Source of the DNA: an uncultured Desulfovibrio sp.
GTDB lineage: Bacteria; Desulfobacterota; Desulfovibrionia; Desulfovibrionales; Desulfovibrionaceae
Direction: 5' to 3'
Length of the DNA: 64,000 bases
NCBI GenBank assembly: GCA_900541395.1
Contig: UQJT01000005.1
Coordinates: 1-64,000, forward strand
This document shows, one piece after another, positions 1 through 9,011 of the stretch (position 1 is the first letter of the stretch; every line of letters begins with the position of its first letter). The notes below the pieces were generated by a model. The model searched no databases and was not told the origin of the DNA. It saw only the letters and a program-made list of their open reading frames with translations. Position numbers and translations under genes: made by a program.

Positions 1-37
1 GCGCTGGCCGGTATTAGGCCCTTATAGGGCTGGAGCA

Positions 38-60
38 AACCACCCGCTATGCGGGGGGTT
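38..60. terminator. GC-rich hairpin downstream of the GGDEF gene
   Basis: AACCACCCGC pairs with GCGGGGGGTT across a TAT loop, giving a stem of about nine pairs with one mismatch. It lies about 37 bases past the stop of the leftward GGDEF gene and could terminate it or a rightward gene outside the window. Neither side has a good T-run, so the role is uncertain. Nothing else is visible in bases 1-96. Confidence 0.3.
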
Positions 61-96
61 GTGATTGGGGCTTTTGTCGGGCGAGTCTGGGCGGGG

Positions 97-1728
97 TCAG
101 AGCCTGGCCGTGGGCCCGTCCTCCGGCCGGTACAGACATACGCGGTCGCGGCCCGAACTTTTGGCGCGGTACAGGGCCTTGTCCGCGTGTGTTATCAGCT
201 CCGTGTCGTCCACTTTGTCGTCAGGAGTGCGCAGGGCCACGCCGATGCTGACCGTCAGAACGGGGGCTACGGACGACGCGGGATGGGGCAGAGCCAGGGC
301 GCGCACGTTGCGTTGAATGCGTTCGGCCACGGCCCGCGCGGCCTTTTCGGTGGCGTTGGGTAACAGGACGGCGAATTCCTCGCCGCCGTAGCGGAACACT
401 TTGTCCGTCCCGCGCAGCAGCGATTGTTCCATGGCATGGGCCACGGCGGCCAGAGCGGCATCCCCGGCCTGGTGGCCGAAGGTGTCGTTGTACAGTTTAA
501 ACAAATCCACATCCAGCATAAGCAGAGCCAGCGGGACCTTGCGGCCATCCCGGGATAGTTGTTCGTCAAAGCTGCGGCGGTTGTATACTCCGGTCAGAGC
601 ATCGCGCAGGCTGAGGTTGGCGTAGCGGTCTTTTTCTTTTTCCAGTTGCCCCGAACGCTCGCTCAATTCGGCCAGATGGCGGCTGAGGCTGGGCAGCAGA
701 TCGAGCAGGTCCTGCAGTTCACGGAGGCGCACGGGCGGAATGGAGTTTGTGGGCTGGCCGTAACGTATCTTGCGTAAATCGCGTGAAGCCAGGGCGATGG
801 GGGCCAGAATGGAGCGGTGGACGGCCGCCACGAACACGATCAGTACGCCGATGAGCAGCAGGCTGGCCATAAAAAAGGCGGTGCGGGCGCGTCGAGCCTC
901 GGTGCGGATGTGTTCCATGGCTCGATAGGTCAGTTCGGCCTCGACGGATGAGGCGTCGTCGCTCAGTTTGCGCAGCAATTCGTCCAGTTGCCGCCACAAG
1001 GCGCGCGCCTCGTTGTCGGCGTTCACATATTGCCGCCAAGCCGCCGTCAGGGCATTCCAACTGCTTTTAAAACGGTCGCAGTCGTCCCGCAGGGCCGGGT
1101 CGTCGGATGGGACTTCGCGGCATAAAGTCTGAAGGGGAAACAGAAGTTCTTGGATATGCTCACTGTGGGCCGCATCTTGCGCGATGTCCGTGTCGGAAGA
1201 CAGGTACCGGGCATTATGGGCCATGTGCGGGACGTCGGGCAATCCGGCCCGCAACAGCAGGCGGCCGTTGGCGTTGGAAAAGCGCAGCTCTTCGTTGTGC
1301 AGGCTGTCGGCGGCCTCGTCGCTGCGGCTCTTGGCCTCGGACAGACTGCGGATCAGGGGCTCGGCCGTACGGGCGTAGTCGATAAAGCCCGAATCGGGTT
1401 CAAAGACGGATTCGGAGGCCAGGGCCAGAGCGTCGATGAGCGCGTTTCGGCGCAACCTGGGGTCCTGGGCGTTGTAAATCATGGCCACGTTGCGGCGCAT
1501 GTTTTCGATGTTGATCAGGGTACGCTGTGCGGCAAGGATGCCGGGCAGGCGTTTTTCGTTGGTGTCGGCGGCCAGCTTTTCGATGTCGGCCAGATGATAC
1601 ATGATGAGAATGCAAGTCGCGCCCAAAAGCAGCAGGACGGGCAGGGTGAGGATGGCAAGAAAACGGTATACCCCCACTCTGCGGAAGGAAGCGGGCCGGG
1701 GAACGGGAGAGGGGAAACCGGAATTCAT
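97..1728 (-). CDS. membrane-bound GGDEF diguanylate cyclase
   Basis: The 543-residue protein should make c-di-GMP from two GTP at the inner membrane. A hydrophobic segment near residues 20-44 and a second near 285-310 flank a mostly helical periplasmic region of about 240 residues. A short HAMP-like or coiled linker follows, then a C-terminal GGDEF domain. The active site is GGEEF at about 448-452. An RGTD sequence five residues before it matches the RxxD inhibitory site, so both activity and product inhibition look intact. The sensor region matches no family I can name. It is the last gene of a leftward set (zinc ribbon, Hpt, binding protein, cyclase), 11 bases after the binding-protein stop. 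The ribosome site is weak, which suggests coupling to the gene before it. Confidence 0.92.
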   Translation of the reverse strand: MNSGFPSPVPRPASFRRVGVYRFLAILTLPVLLLLGATCILIMYHLADIEKLAADTNEKRLPGILAAQRTLINIENMRRNVAMIYNAQDPRLRRNALIDALALASESVFEPDSGFIDYARTAEPLIRSLSEAKSRSDEAADSLHNEELRFSNANGRLLLRAGLPDVPHMAHNARYLSSDTDIAQDAAHSEHIQELLFPLQTLCREVPSDDPALRDDCDRFKSSWNALTAAWRQYVNADNEARALWRQLDELLRKLSDDASSVEAELTYRAMEHIRTEARRARTAFFMASLLLIGVLIVFVAAVHRSILAPIALASRDLRKIRYGQPTNSIPPVRLRELQDLLDLLPSLSRHLAELSERSGQLEKEKDRYANLSLRDALTGVYNRRSFDEQLSRDGRKVPLALLMLDVDLFKLYNDTFGHQAGDAALAAVAHAMEQSLLRGTDKVFRYGGEEFAVLLPNATEKAARAVAERIQRNVRALALPHPASSVAPVLTVSIGVALRTPDDKVDDTELITHADKALYRAKSSGRDRVCLYRPEDGPTARL

Positions 1729-1739
1729 GGCGGGCTGCG

Positions 1740-2531
1740 TCAGTATATGCTGAAGGCGAAATACTTGCGGGTGATGCGATCATATTCCCCGTTCAGACGG
1801 ATATGAACGATGGCCTTGTTCAAGGCCTCGCGCAGTTTGTCGTCTCCCTTGCGCACGCCGATGCGGGCTTCGCTGAGCAGGGTATTCGGCGGCAGGGGAT
1901 CGTCCAGCACCACGAATTCGCTCCCCTGCTCGGATTTGAGAAAGGCATAACCGGGCAGGCCGTCCACCAGGGCGACGTCCAGTTCGCCGGAATACAGCTT
2001 GCCCAAAACTTCTTCGTAGGACAAGAGCGTTACATCGGCCACATTCCCCCAGTGTTCCTGAAGAAAACGTCCCTGCAGCGTATCGATCTGGCTGCCGATT
2101 TTTTTGCCGCGCAGTCCTTCGACATCGATCGTCTGACCGGGCCTGCCGATGTAGATGGAGCGAGAGCGGTAATAGCTGTCGGTAAAATCCATGTATTCGA
2201 GGCGGTCCGCGCTGGGAGCCAGACCGTCGATAAGCATATCCAGTTCGCCTCGGCGCATGGCCGCCAACAGGTCGTCAAAGGGCAGAACGACCATGTCGCA
2301 CGGGCGGTTCAAGGCGTTGCACAGGGCTTCGCCTATTTCGTGATCAAAGCCGCTGTGACGGCCCGTCTCGTCCGTCAGGGCGAAGGGCGGATAGTAATCT
2401 TCCAGTCCTACTTTGAGCGGAGCGTGTTCCTCCGCCGCAGCAAACGCGGGAAACCAAAGAAGCGCCAGCAGGCAGGCCGCCGGCAGCGGAGCGAGGCACG
2501 CTCCGAGGAAACGCGGGAAAGGCGCGCGCAT
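1740..2531 (-). CDS. periplasmic amino-acid-type substrate-binding protein (SBP_bac_3)
   Basis: The 263-residue protein begins with a signal peptide (hydrophobic to about residue 31, ending in an AFAAA stretch). The mature part has the family 3 binding-protein pattern: an early VGLEDYYPPF, a GFDHEIGEAL segment, and a C-terminal block ending in YDRITRKYF. Such proteins capture amino acids or small organic ligands. No permease or ATPase gene is adjacent. It sits 4 bases from the Hpt gene and 11 from a diguanylate cyclase, so it may feed a signal to the cyclase rather than a transporter. The ligand cannot be predicted from sequence. Confidence 0.88.
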   Translation of the reverse strand: MRAPFPRFLGACLAPLPAACLLALLWFPAFAAAEEHAPLKVGLEDYYPPFALTDETGRHSGFDHEIGEALCNALNRPCDMVVLPFDDLLAAMRRGELDMLIDGLAPSADRLEYMDFTDSYYRSRSIYIGRPGQTIDVEGLRGKKIGSQIDTLQGRFLQEHWGNVADVTLLSYEEVLGKLYSGELDVALVDGLPGYAFLKSEQGSEFVVLDDPLPPNTLLSEARIGVRKGDDKLREALNKAIVHIRLNGEYDRITRKYFAFSIY

Positions 2532-2535
2532 AAAC

Positions 2536-2883
2536 TCAGGCCTCCGGCCTCAGAAAAACGGCCACACGCTGTAATGTTTCGTTCAGATGTTCCGCCAAGC
2601 GGGGAAGCAGGGGGGTCATATCTCCGCCGGCTTTGAACCGGGCGTCCATGTCCCTGGCCGTTTCGCTCAACCGAATGAGGCCCAGGCTGGCGGACACTCC
2701 TTTCAGAGTGTGGATCAGGGCGTGGGCCTGGCCCGCATCGCCTTCGTTCAGGGCTTGTTGAACTGCGGCGACGACGTTTCCCTGCTGCGTCATGAATTTC
2801 GCCAGAAGCTTGCGGTACAACATTTCATTTCCGGCCACGCAACGCAGACCGAACGCCGTGTCGAGAATCGGAGCGCTGGTCAT
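2536..2883 (-). CDS. Hpt phosphotransfer domain protein
   Basis: The 115-residue protein is essentially a single histidine phosphotransfer four-helix domain. The phospho-accepting histidine is His58 within IHTLKG, followed by the small-residue helix expected after it. Stand-alone Hpt proteins shuttle phosphate between a hybrid kinase and a response regulator in the cytoplasm. No kinase or receiver is encoded nearby, so the partners lie elsewhere. It is 4 bases upstream of the binding-protein gene and clearly co-transcribed with it and the cyclase. Confidence 0.87.
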   Translation of the reverse strand: MTSAPILDTAFGLRCVAGNEMLYRKLLAKFMTQQGNVVAAVQQALNEGDAGQAHALIHTLKGVSASLGLIRLSETARDMDARFKAGGDMTPLLPRLAEHLNETLQRVAVFLRPEA

Positions 2884-2910
2884 GGAAGCCCCCGAAAAGC
2901 TGCGGGCAGG

Positions 2911-3117
2911 CTACACCCGATCCACGAAGAGCTGTTCAAGAAAGGTCTCCATGGCTTCATCCATCCGCGGGATGAAAGGGGTCAATGGAAATTCCTTGCG
3001 GCAGGCGGAGCACTGCATGTAGGCCTCGTGGCAGGTTCGCCGGATGTCCAGCGCCTGCCCGCAGTCGGGGCAGGGCAAAGTGGTGCGCGCCTGTCGCGCC
3101 GCGGAAAAAAAGCCCAT
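2911..3117 (-). CDS. small zinc-ribbon protein
   Basis: A protein of about 68 residues with two CxxC pairs (CPDCGQ and CSACRK) about 20 residues apart, the spacing of a zinc ribbon. The acidic C-terminal helix contains METFLEQLF. The start at 3117 is chosen because AGGAG lies 5 bases upstream; the more distal in-frame ATG at 3144 has no comparable site. It probably heads the leftward operon, with a 27-base gap to the Hpt gene. It looks like a short conserved protein of Desulfovibrionaceae; no function is assigned. Confidence 0.75.
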   Translation of the reverse strand: MGFFSAARQARTTLPCPDCGQALDIRRTCHEAYMQCSACRKEFPLTPFIPRMDEAMETFLEQLFVDRV

Positions 3118-3322
3118 GTGGTCTCCTGAACGGATGATATCCATGCCCTCCGGGGCTGACGCGGATTCCGTTTTGAACGCTCTGACGGGGCCGGATCGAC
3201 TCCGGCCGTCGAATGTCTAAAAATATGTCACCCTTTTCCGTCTTGCGCAAGAGCGGGAACGTCGCGAGGATGTCGGAGGGAGCCTCCCACGGCGCGGGCG
3301 CAACGGCCATGCGGCCGGGTGG

Positions 3323-3928
3323 TTACAGGTCCTGTCGGTAACGCAGAGATTGACGCAGGGTTTCGCGATCCATGAATTTGACTTCGGCGCCCAGGGGGAT
3401 GCCCTGGGCCAGGCGGGTGACGCGCACGTCGGGGAAGCGGCGTTGCACGGCCTCGCGCACGTAGCCTGCCGTGGCTTCGGCCTCGGCCGTGGCCCCCAGG
3501 GCCAGGATGAGTTCGCGCACTTCGCCTTCGTCCAGGCGGGCCAGCAGGCGATCCATCTCCAGGGATTCGGCGGGGCTGTGATCCAGAGGGGCCAGCAGGC
3601 CGCCCAGTATGAAATACTGACCTTTGTAAAAGTTGCCTTCCTCCAGGGTAAGCATACTGTCCCACTCGGCCACCAGACACAGCGTGTCTCGGGCGCGTTC
3701 GGGATCGGCGCACACCGAACAGGGGTCGGTGTCGGATAGCGCGCCGCAACGTCCGCACAGATGAAGCCGGTCGCGCAGTTCGTAAACGTTTTTACCCAGG
3801 CGGCGCACCTCGGCCTCGGGCCATTTGAGCAGAATCATGGCCGCGCGCAGGGCGGATTTGGGGCCCAGGCCGGGCAGGCGGGCCAGTTGGTCCACCAGAG
3901 CCTTGAGAGGTTCGGGAAGGCGTTGCAC
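3323..3928 (-). CDS. recR: recombination mediator RecR
   Basis: RecR (201 residues, normal length) acts with RecO and RecF to load RecA at gaps during recombinational repair. Visible are the N-terminal helix-hairpin-helix (LPGLGPKSA), the four-cysteine zinc finger (CGRCG ... CSVC), and the Toprim region around YFILGGLLAPLDH. In many bacteria recR follows dnaX-ybaB in one operon. Here it is 2.6 kb away on the other strand, so that operon is split. Confidence 0.97.
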   Translation of the reverse strand: MQRLPEPLKALVDQLARLPGLGPKSALRAAMILLKWPEAEVRRLGKNVYELRDRLHLCGRCGALSDTDPCSVCADPERARDTLCLVAEWDSMLTLEEGNFYKGQYFILGGLLAPLDHSPAESLEMDRLLARLDEGEVRELILALGATAEAEATAGYVREAVQRRFPDVRVTRLAQGIPLGAEVKFMDRETLRQSLRYRQDL

Positions 3929-3966
3929 GGAAGCAGTCCTTAAAAATAGAAAAAAGTTATGGGAAG

Positions 3967-5358
3967 CTACCAGCCCAGATCGGACTCTTTGCCTTTGACG
4001 GCGGGCAGGGTGGGAGGCAAGGGAGTGGTGACGGCCACGGCGGGCGCGCCGAAGCGGACCATGAACGTCCCCGCGTACAGTTTATCCTTGTAAACCTCCA
4101 CCCGAAAAGTGGTCCCCGCCTTGTCGACGGAGTAACGGGGCATGAAGTCGCGGCGACGCAGGGTGATGTCGCTTTCATCGCGGCCTTTGTTCGCGCCGAT
4201 GGCGTTGACCCGGTAGCCGGGCACGGAGGCCACGCGGAAACTGTCGGCGGCGTGGATCATGTCGCCGAAGCGCACCTCCCGCGGCTGGCCGTCCACTTCC
4301 ACGGTTACGGAAGCAAGCCCGTCGTCCGTATCCAGCCAGTCGGGACGGAACGAGGTGACGGTGTTGTTGCCGTAGTGGACCTGAAGCACGTTTTTGCCCG
4401 TGGTCACGGCCACGATGGGCATGCTGGAACTGATGGCGTTTTCCGCCCCCCGGGGCAGCGGCAGGCTGCCCGCCTGCATGGGCCGGGCGTTGTCCAGAGG
4501 CAGTACCACGCGGTTGTTCACGAAGCCCACGTATACGTCGCTGCCCAGGGCCCGGGTGATGCCCTCGGGGGTCAGCGGAAAGTCGCGTTCGAACTCCACG
4601 CCCGTCCGGTCCAGAAAGGATTCGACCATGCGCAGATGGTAGTAGGCGCGGTGGGCGACGCCGAAGTTTTTGCTGACTTCCAGACCGAAGGCCGCCTTGC
4701 CGTGGCTGAGAGCGAACCAGGTAAGACTTTTGGCCATTTCCGCGTCGCCTTCGCCGGTATGGGTGTTTTTGACGTGCAGCGCGTGCTCCGCATCCAGCAA
4801 ATGACGGTTGGCGTCGGCCGTAACGTTTTGCGCCAGGGTTTCAAGCTGTCCGAAACGCACGCCGGGGCATACGGCCTGGTCGATGATCACGCTTTGCCCC
4901 CAGCGGTCGGGGTTGCGCATGGCCGACTCGCGCGTGGGGCGGTAAAAACCGCTGCCGTCGTGCAGATTGAGGATGATATCCACGTCGGGTTCGGTGATCA
5001 GGGCCTGGATGCGGCGCACAGTGGCATATTCCGGATCTTGGGGGCTGAGGGCGGCGAATTTGCGGTTCATGTCGCCGTGCAGCCCGCGCGAACGCTGGAT
5101 AATGGCCGGAAAGTTGAGGTTGGGCACAATGCGCAGAGTGCCCTGGCTGAAGCGGTAACGGGTGGCCAGGAGCGCGGCGGCGGAAAAACCGCCGGGTTCG
5201 TCGCCCTGGATACCCCCCACCACCAGCACCACCGGCGTTCCCCGGCCCAGCTCGGTCACGGTGAAATCGGGCGCGGCGGCCGCCGCGGCGACGGCGAACA
5301 AGTGGCAGGCGGCCAGGCAGGCCGCGCCGAGGCGAAAAAGGCGGGTGAGCACAGACAC
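3967..5358 (-). CDS. M99-family peptidoglycan DL-carboxypeptidase (Csd4-like)
   Basis: A secreted 463-residue zinc peptidase with a signal peptide to about residue 29. GGIQGDEPGG carries Gln51 and Glu54, LNLHDGSG carries His133, and GLEVSK carries Glu227. From memory, Helicobacter Csd4 uses Gln46, Glu49 and His128 for zinc and Glu222 as catalytic base, so all four align with a constant offset of 5. The unusual Gln ligand separates M99 from ordinary M14 enzymes. Csd4 trims the muramyl tripeptide to a dipeptide and is needed for helical shape. The C-terminal 200 residues are beta-rich. It lies 38 bases from recR on the same strand and is divergent from ilvE. A shape role in a curved bacterium is inference. 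Confidence 0.85.
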   Translation of the reverse strand: MSVLTRLFRLGAACLAACHLFAVAAAAAAPDFTVTELGRGTPVVLVVGGIQGDEPGGFSAAALLATRYRFSQGTLRIVPNLNFPAIIQRSRGLHGDMNRKFAALSPQDPEYATVRRIQALITEPDVDIILNLHDGSGFYRPTRESAMRNPDRWGQSVIIDQAVCPGVRFGQLETLAQNVTADANRHLLDAEHALHVKNTHTGEGDAEMAKSLTWFALSHGKAAFGLEVSKNFGVAHRAYYHLRMVESFLDRTGVEFERDFPLTPEGITRALGSDVYVGFVNNRVVLPLDNARPMQAGSLPLPRGAENAISSSMPIVAVTTGKNVLQVHYGNNTVTSFRPDWLDTDDGLASVTVEVDGQPREVRFGDMIHAADSFRVASVPGYRVNAIGANKGRDESDITLRRRDFMPRYSVDKAGTTFRVEVYKDKLYAGTFMVRFGAPAVAVTTPLPPTLPAVKGKESDLGW

Positions 5359-5535
5359 GCTCCGGACAGGGCTGAGAAAGGGTGAAACGTTACGAATTTC
5401 TAACCTTCCGTCCCCTGATGCGTCAACCGTGGCGGCGTCCGCGTCTTGCGGCTTGACCTGGTCTGCGCCGGGAAGTATCGTCTTTCCTTCTATTTAGTGT
5501 GGAGCCACTTCGGCCTTTTAAACGGAGATTCTGCC

Positions 5536-6465
5536 ATGTCCGCCCTGGAACCTACCCCTTTCATCTGGTTTGACGGCAAGCTTGTGCCCTGGAATGAAGC
5601 CAAGGTTCACGTGCTCAGCCATGCCCTGCATTACGGCACCAGCTATTTTGAAGGCATTCGCGCCTACCGCTGCCCGGCGGGAGGGTCCGCCGTATTCCGG
5701 CTCAAGGACCACATGCGCCGCTTTCTGAATTCCGGCAAAATTCTGGGCTTGCCCTGCGCGTACGATCTCCCCGCCCTGGAAAAGGCCGTTATCGATACCC
5801 TGGTGGCCAACAAGCTGGAGGCCGGCTACATCCGGCCTCTGGCCTTCGCCGGATACGGCGGCATGGGCGTGCTGCCCGACGGCAACCCCCTTCAGATCAT
5901 CATCGCCGTGTGGCCCTGGGGGGCTTACCTGGGGGCGGAAGGCATGGATAAGGGCGTGCGGGTCAAAACCAGCTCGTTCAACCGCATCCATCCCAACACC
6001 CTGATGAGCAAGGCCAAGGCCGGCGGCAACTACGTCAACTCGGTGCTGGCCAAAATGGAAGCCGTGCAGTGCGGCTACGACGAGGCCCTGATGCTCGACG
6101 TACAGGGATTTGTGTCCGAGGCCTCGGGCGAAAACATTTTCATCGTGCGCGGCAACACGCTCAAGACCACGCCCCTGACTTCGGTTCTTGAGGGCATCAA
6201 CCGCGATTCGCTCATCAAGTTGGCCCGCGACATGGGCTACACCGTGGAGGAACAGCTGTTCACCCGCGACGAGTTGTACAGCGCGGACGAGGCGTTCTTC
6301 TGCGGCACCGCGGCGGAAGTGACCCCGGTGCGCGAGGTGGACGGCCGCACCATCGGCGAGGGACACGCCGGGCCGGTGACCAAGGCCGTGCAGAAGGCGT
6401 TTTTCGAAGTGGTGGACGGCACCAACGGCAAGTACGCCGACTGGCTGGCCCATTATTCGTTCTGA
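5536..6465 (+). CDS. ilvE: branched-chain amino acid aminotransferase
   Basis: A 309-residue class IV PLP aminotransferase interconverting Leu, Ile and Val with their keto acids. The PLP lysine lies in SKAKAGGNY, and the fold-type IV signature GFVSEASGENIF is present, as is HYGTSYFEGIRAY near the N-terminus. The start at 5536 (MSALEP) is chosen over an upstream in-frame ATG because GGAG lies nine bases before it and the family begins here. The gene is monocistronic, divergent from the M99 gene across 177 bases, and followed by a strong hairpin. Confidence 0.97.
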   Translation: MSALEPTPFIWFDGKLVPWNEAKVHVLSHALHYGTSYFEGIRAYRCPAGGSAVFRLKDHMRRFLNSGKILGLPCAYDLPALEKAVIDTLVANKLEAGYIRPLAFAGYGGMGVLPDGNPLQIIIAVWPWGAYLGAEGMDKGVRVKTSSFNRIHPNTLMSKAKAGGNYVNSVLAKMEAVQCGYDEALMLDVQGFVSEASGENIFIVRGNTLKTTPLTSVLEGINRDSLIKLARDMGYTVEEQLFTRDELYSADEAFFCGTAAEVTPVREVDGRTIGEGHAGPVTKAVQKAFFEVVDGTNGKYADWLAHYSF

Positions 6466-6469
6466 GCGG

Positions 6470-6513
6470 GCGACCGAAGCCGGAACGGGAAGAATCGTTC
6501 CGGCTTCGGTCGC
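6470..6513 (+). terminator. long perfect hairpin after ilvE
   Basis: An 18-base arm starting GCGACCGAAG at 6470-6487 pairs perfectly with 6496-6513 around an eight-base loop. It begins five bases after the ilvE stop and isolates ilvE from dnaX. There is no U-tract, so it may be a terminator that needs Rho or an mRNA-stabilising 3' structure. Confidence 0.6.
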
Positions 6514-6580
6514 GGCTTGCGCTTTCCCCGGCTTGTACCTCCGCGGAAAAGCGTCACTTTGAACCCGTCCCGGTGACCGC

Positions 6581-8638
6581 ATGGCCAACGCTTCGCTGGC
6601 GGCCTTATACAGGCCGCAGACCTTCGCCCAGGTGGTCGGGCAGGATATGGTGAAATCCATCTTGTCGCGCGCCGCTCAGGAAGACCGGGTGGCCCCGGCC
6701 TATCTGCTCAGCGGAACGCGCGGGGTGGGCAAGACCACCATAGCCCGCATCTTTGCCAAGGCTCTCAATTGCGTCCACGCCCCCACGGGCGAACCCTGCA
6801 ACGAGTGCGAAGCCTGCCGCCGCATCACTCAGGGCGGGTTCGTGGACGTGGTGGAAATCGACGGCGCGTCCAACCGCGGCATCGACGACGTGCGTCGTCT
6901 GCGCGACGCCGTGGGCTACGCCCCTCTGGAAGGCCGGTACAAAGTCTTTATCATCGACGAAGCCCACATGCTGACCAAGGAGGCCTTCAACGCTCTCCTT
7001 AAAACCCTGGAGGAACCGCCTCCGCGCGTGACCTTCATTCTGGCCACCACCGAGCAGCACAAGTTTCCGGTGACCATTGTCAGCCGCTGCCAACATTTTG
7101 TTTTTCGCCAGATTCCGGAAGCCGCCCTGGAGGCGCATATCGTATCCGTGCTGGAGCGCGAGGGCCGGACGTTCGAACCCGAGGCCGCCAAGCTTATCGC
7201 GCGGCGGGCGGCGGGCAGCGTGCGCGACGCCATGTCGCTGCTGGGCCAGGTGCTGGCTTTGGGCGGCGTCGGTTCGGGCGACGGCGAGGACCGGCCGTTG
7301 ACGGCGGCCCAGGCCCGTGACGTGCTGGGGCTGGCGGGGCAGGAGGTCATGGACCGTCTGCTCGGCGTCCTGGCCGCGCACGACGCGGGGGGCGTGGCCT
7401 CGCTGGTGCGTGAATTGCTGCTCCAGGGTGTGGACATGGGCTTTTTTCTGCGCGAACTGGGCGGCCTGTGGCGCAATCTTTTCCTTTTGCGTCAGGCCGG
7501 AGCGGCCGCGGCTGCCGATTTGTCCCTGCCCGAGGCGGAGGTGCGGCGTCTGACGGAGATGGCCGGGCATTTTTCTCTGACCTATATCCATGCCGCCTGG
7601 CAGATGACCCTGGACGGGCAGCGCCGTATCCTCACCAGCCTGGAACCCGCCGCCGGACTGGAACTTCTGCTGCTCAATCTCGCGCTGCTGCCCCGCCTGT
7701 TGCCTCTGGCCGAACTGAACCCCGCCGGAACGCCTCCTGCGGAATCGAACGGTGGTCCGACGCCGGTCGCGCCTTCATCGTCCGTGGCCTCGGAAGACGG
7801 GGCCGCGCTTTCTTTTCCTTCAGTCGGCTCCGCATCTTCCGGCGTGGGCGGTCCTTCGGTCCGTCGGGCTGAGGAGGCAACGCCCCGACCGGCCTTTGTT
7901 CCGCCGGCCCGTCGTGAAGCTCCTCGGCGGTCCGGCCCGCCCGCGCAACCCGCTTCCGGCGGCGGAACGGACGAGGTTCCGGCATACCTGTTGGACGACG
8001 AGGTTCCTTTGCCTGAACCCGACGGTCCGGCCGCGGGCGATGCCGTGGTTGCTTATCTGGCGGATATTCCGGCTGCGGGCGCGTCGGGCGACGGCGGCCC
8101 CGTCGCGCCGGGAGGGCGCCCGTCCGCCCCTGTTTCCGGTCGCCCTGGCTCCGCGTCGCGCCGCGCCGCCGAAGGTGTGGCCCCGCGTTTGTCCGCGGCT
8201 CCGACCGCGCGCGGGGCGTCCTCGCCGGTTCCGCCGTCCCCGCCGGCAACGGCGGCGGTCGATGCGGAAAAGGCGCCGCTTGATCCCTCCCTGCGCTGGA
8301 CCGATTTTTTGGCTTTCTGCGAGGGGCGGACCGAGGTGCCCGTGCCCATGCTGCGCCAGTTCGAGGGCTCGGTGCGGGGCGACAATCTGGTGTTGCGGGC
8401 CAGGTCGCAGGTCATGTTCAACCAGATGCAGCGGCCGCCTTTGAGCAAGGGGCTGGAAAAACTGGCCGCCGAATGGTCCGGCCGCGTCCTGTCGCCGGTG
8501 TTTTTGCCCCCGAGCCAGGAGCACAAAACCGAGGCCGAATGGCGGACCGAAATGTTGGAACACCCCGTGGTGCGCACTTTGCAGACGTTGTACGACGCCA
8601 CCCTGCTGCGCTGCTCCCCGGTGGACGAAAACCGTTAA
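6581..8638 (+). CDS. dnaX: DNA polymerase III subunit gamma/tau
   Basis: The clamp-loader ATPase of the replisome, 685 residues. It shows Walker A GTRGVGKTT near residue 46, the zinc module CNECEAC, Walker B IIDEAHML and the sensor-1 ATTEQHKFP. Residues to about 375 form the AAA+ and collar domains. A low-complexity Pro/Ala/Gly/Ser linker of about 180 residues follows, then a folded C-terminal part (about 565-685) expected to bind polymerase and helicase. I saw no obvious A-rich slippery heptamer for making a short gamma form. ybaB follows 43 bases later. Confidence 0.97.
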   Translation: MANASLAALYRPQTFAQVVGQDMVKSILSRAAQEDRVAPAYLLSGTRGVGKTTIARIFAKALNCVHAPTGEPCNECEACRRITQGGFVDVVEIDGASNRGIDDVRRLRDAVGYAPLEGRYKVFIIDEAHMLTKEAFNALLKTLEEPPPRVTFILATTEQHKFPVTIVSRCQHFVFRQIPEAALEAHIVSVLEREGRTFEPEAAKLIARRAAGSVRDAMSLLGQVLALGGVGSGDGEDRPLTAAQARDVLGLAGQEVMDRLLGVLAAHDAGGVASLVRELLLQGVDMGFFLRELGGLWRNLFLLRQAGAAAAADLSLPEAEVRRLTEMAGHFSLTYIHAAWQMTLDGQRRILTSLEPAAGLELLLLNLALLPRLLPLAELNPAGTPPAESNGGPTPVAPSSSVASEDGAALSFPSVGSASSGVGGPSVRRAEEATPRPAFVPPARREAPRRSGPPAQPASGGGTDEVPAYLLDDEVPLPEPDGPAAGDAVVAYLADIPAAGASGDGGPVAPGGRPSAPVSGRPGSASRRAAEGVAPRLSAAPTARGASSPVPPSPPATAAVDAEKAPLDPSLRWTDFLAFCEGRTEVPVPMLRQFEGSVRGDNLVLRARSQVMFNQMQRPPLSKGLEKLAAEWSGRVLSPVFLPPSQEHKTEAEWRTEMLEHPVVRTLQTLYDATLLRCSPVDENR

Positions 8639-8681
8639 CCCCGGCGGGGCCGGTCCCCGCGTTTGACGAGGAGACGATTCC

Positions 8682-8993
8682 GTGAAGAATATGAACGATC
8701 TGCTTCGGCAGGCTCAGGTTATGCAGAACAAAATCAGCAAGCTCCAGCAGGATATGGCGGAGCGCACCGTGGAAAGTTCCGCGGGCGGCGGCATGGTCAA
8801 AGTGGTCATGAACGGCCGTCAGGAAATCCGGAGCCTGGTCATCGATCCCAAGGCCCTGGAGGGCGGCGACGTGGAAATGTTGCAGGATTTGGTGCTCAGC
8901 GCGGTTAATGAGGCCGTGCGCATCACCAAAGCCGATCTGGAACGCGAAATGGCCAATCTGACCGGCGGCATCCATTTGCCCGGCATGTTTTAG
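8682..8993 (+). CDS. YbaB/EbfC family nucleoid-associated protein
   Basis: A 103-residue DNA-binding protein of the YbaB/EbfC family, almost always found next to dnaX. It starts with KNMNDLLRQAQVMQNK, has a G-rich turn (SSAGGGMVKV), and ends with a helix in LTGGIHLPG. The GTG start at 8682 is preferred because GAGGAG lies seven bases upstream; an ATG three codons later is the alternative. It is co-transcribed with dnaX. Confidence 0.95.
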   Translation: MKNMNDLLRQAQVMQNKISKLQQDMAERTVESSAGGGMVKVVMNGRQEIRSLVIDPKALEGGDVEMLQDLVLSAVNEAVRITKADLEREMANLTGGIHLPGMF

Positions 8994-9011
8994 GCGCAAT
9001 GGTTCAATAGC

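Noticed and set aside
6581..8638. Programmed frameshift in dnaX
   Set aside because: No A-rich slippery heptamer with a following stem was seen in the expected region; the gene may make only the long form.
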